Positions 63,500-64,000 of a stretch of 64,000 bases of DNA are shown in pieces. Source of the DNA: Bacteroidota bacterium. GTDB lineage: Bacteria; Bacteroidota; Bacteroidia; Bacteroidales; Lentimicrobiaceae. The notes beneath the pieces were generated by a model that worked only from the letters and a program-made list of their open reading frames with translations, was not told the DNA's origin and did not search any database. Numbering within the stretch: position 1 is the first letter of the stretch; the number at the start of each line of letters is the position of its first letter. The translations under genes were made by a program, and so were the position numbers. The DNA lies in the NCBI GenBank assembly GCA_023417935.1, contig JAEZDY010000023.1, forward strand, positions 1 to 64,000, given 5' to 3'.

Positions 63500-64000
63500 A
63501 TGATGAAATACAGCTTCCTTTTTATAACATTAGCAATTGCAATAGCTATCTCTTCATGCAGGAAGGATGATGCGATTGATACGGATAACAATCTGAAATT
63601 AAGCTTTTCGCAGGATACCATTCTATTTGATACCGTATTTACTACTATTGGCTCGGCTACTCAAGTGTTGAAGATATACAACCCTTCTGAAAATAAGATA
63701 AATATCAGTTCTATTCGATTAGGCAAGGGAAGTGATTCACCTTACAGGTTTAATGTTGACGGTATTTCATCTCTTGAAATAACTGACCTTGAACTTCAGG
63801 GAAATGATAGTGCATTTGTATTTGTGAAGGTCACAATTGATCCTAATGAAGCTAATACCCCATTAGTGCATCAGGACAGTCTGGTGTTTGTCACTAATAA
63901 CAATACTCAGGACGTTAAGCTGGTTGCGTGGGGACAGGATGCCTATTTCTACAACCGGGCCATAATTGGATCGGATTATGTATTTGAAGCTGATAAACCT
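63500..64000 (+). CDS. Lipoprotein, N-terminal part, cut by the window edge
   Basis: An open frame of 167 codons runs without stop to the window end. It encodes a lipoprotein signal, MMKYSFLFITLAIAIAISSC, with the lipobox Cys at residue 20. A beta-rich domain follows (LSFSQDTILFDTVFTTIGS, then NLKVYNP-like and VKVTIDPNEANTP segments). The DTVFTTIGS segment occurs in large Bacteroidota lipoproteins that, as I recall, carry a parallel beta-helix further on. Two ATGs, 63500 and 63503, are possible. Downstream structure is beyond the window. Confidence 0.75.
   Translation, partial: MMKYSFLFITLAIAIAISSCRKDDAIDTDNNLKLSFSQDTILFDTVFTTIGSATQVLKIYNPSENKINISSIRLGKGSDSPYRFNVDGISSLEITDLELQGNDSAFVFVKVTIDPNEANTPLVHQDSLVFVTNNNTQDVKLVAWGQDAYFYNRAIIGSDYVFEADKP

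Overview
The window reads as a chromosomal segment of a Bacteroidota bacterium (class Bacteroidia or a near relative). The support is: a serine protease with a type IX secretion sorting tail, a GldI-like lipoprotein next to a DHH phosphoesterase and ndk, the glycogen synthase/phosphorylase fusion typical of this phylum, weak or absent Shine-Dalgarno sequences, and several copies of the Bacteroidota -7 promoter box TAnnTTTG ahead of genes. The species cannot be named from this sequence alone. Most of the window is ordinary, densely packed core chromosome; no phage, insertion sequence or CRISPR array was seen.

Layout. 1-7.7 kb: a tRNA-Gly, then a maltose locus with an MFS sugar transporter facing an operon made of a beta-phosphoglucomutase/maltose phosphorylase fusion, two tandem P-loop kinase-like proteins and a GH13 enzyme. 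7.8-10.2 kb: cytochrome bd oxidase (cydA-cydB). 10.5-20.6 kb: a plus-strand block with a membrane protein, mutL, two rhomboid proteases, two membrane-anchored endonuclease/exonuclease/phosphatase proteins, uvrB and cysQ. 20.6-25.1 kb: a heptamer repeat array and a terminator, two FKBP lipoproteins, a DHH phosphoesterase, ndk and an XRE regulator. 25.1-29.5 kb: an accessory-looking, AT-rich stretch of repeat elements, exported proteins of unknown function and a small two-gene unit, ending in a helically phased AGGTTG repeat array. 29.5-40.4 kb: the T9SS subtilase, prmC, two EamA transporters, a HIT protein, a YigZ protein, dnaA, a tyrosine phosphatase, a PLP dehydratase and a tetrapyrrole-type methyltransferase. 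40.6-50.1 kb: SlyD, PBP1A, a TPR protein, an M48 protease, a DUF218 protein, a VWA membrane protein and fabG. 50.2-59.5 kb: a glycogen operon (debranching enzyme, GT4, GH57, synthase/phosphorylase fusion). 59.9-64 kb: aconitase, an exported nitroreductase-like protein and a lipoprotein cut by the window edge.

How the genes fit together. The maltose and glycogen loci form one alpha-glucan economy. Maltose is imported and phosphorolysed to glucose plus beta-glucose-1-phosphate, which the fused mutase turns into glucose-6-phosphate. The glycogen operon stores and mobilises glucose through synthase, phosphorylase, debranching and GH57 activities. The first genes of both operons carry the same 12-base promoter segment. 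Several genes appear as tandem paralogue pairs (kinases, rhomboids, EEP proteins, FKBP lipoproteins). Short repeat sequences occur both between genes and, in frame, inside cysQ, prmC and the methyltransferase gene.

The items most worth a second look are the phased AGGTTG array at 29.23-29.32 kb, the kinase/pseudokinase-like pair at 3.2-4.6 kb, the heptamer array at 20.6 kb, and the small overlapping gene pair at 28.6-29.0 kb.
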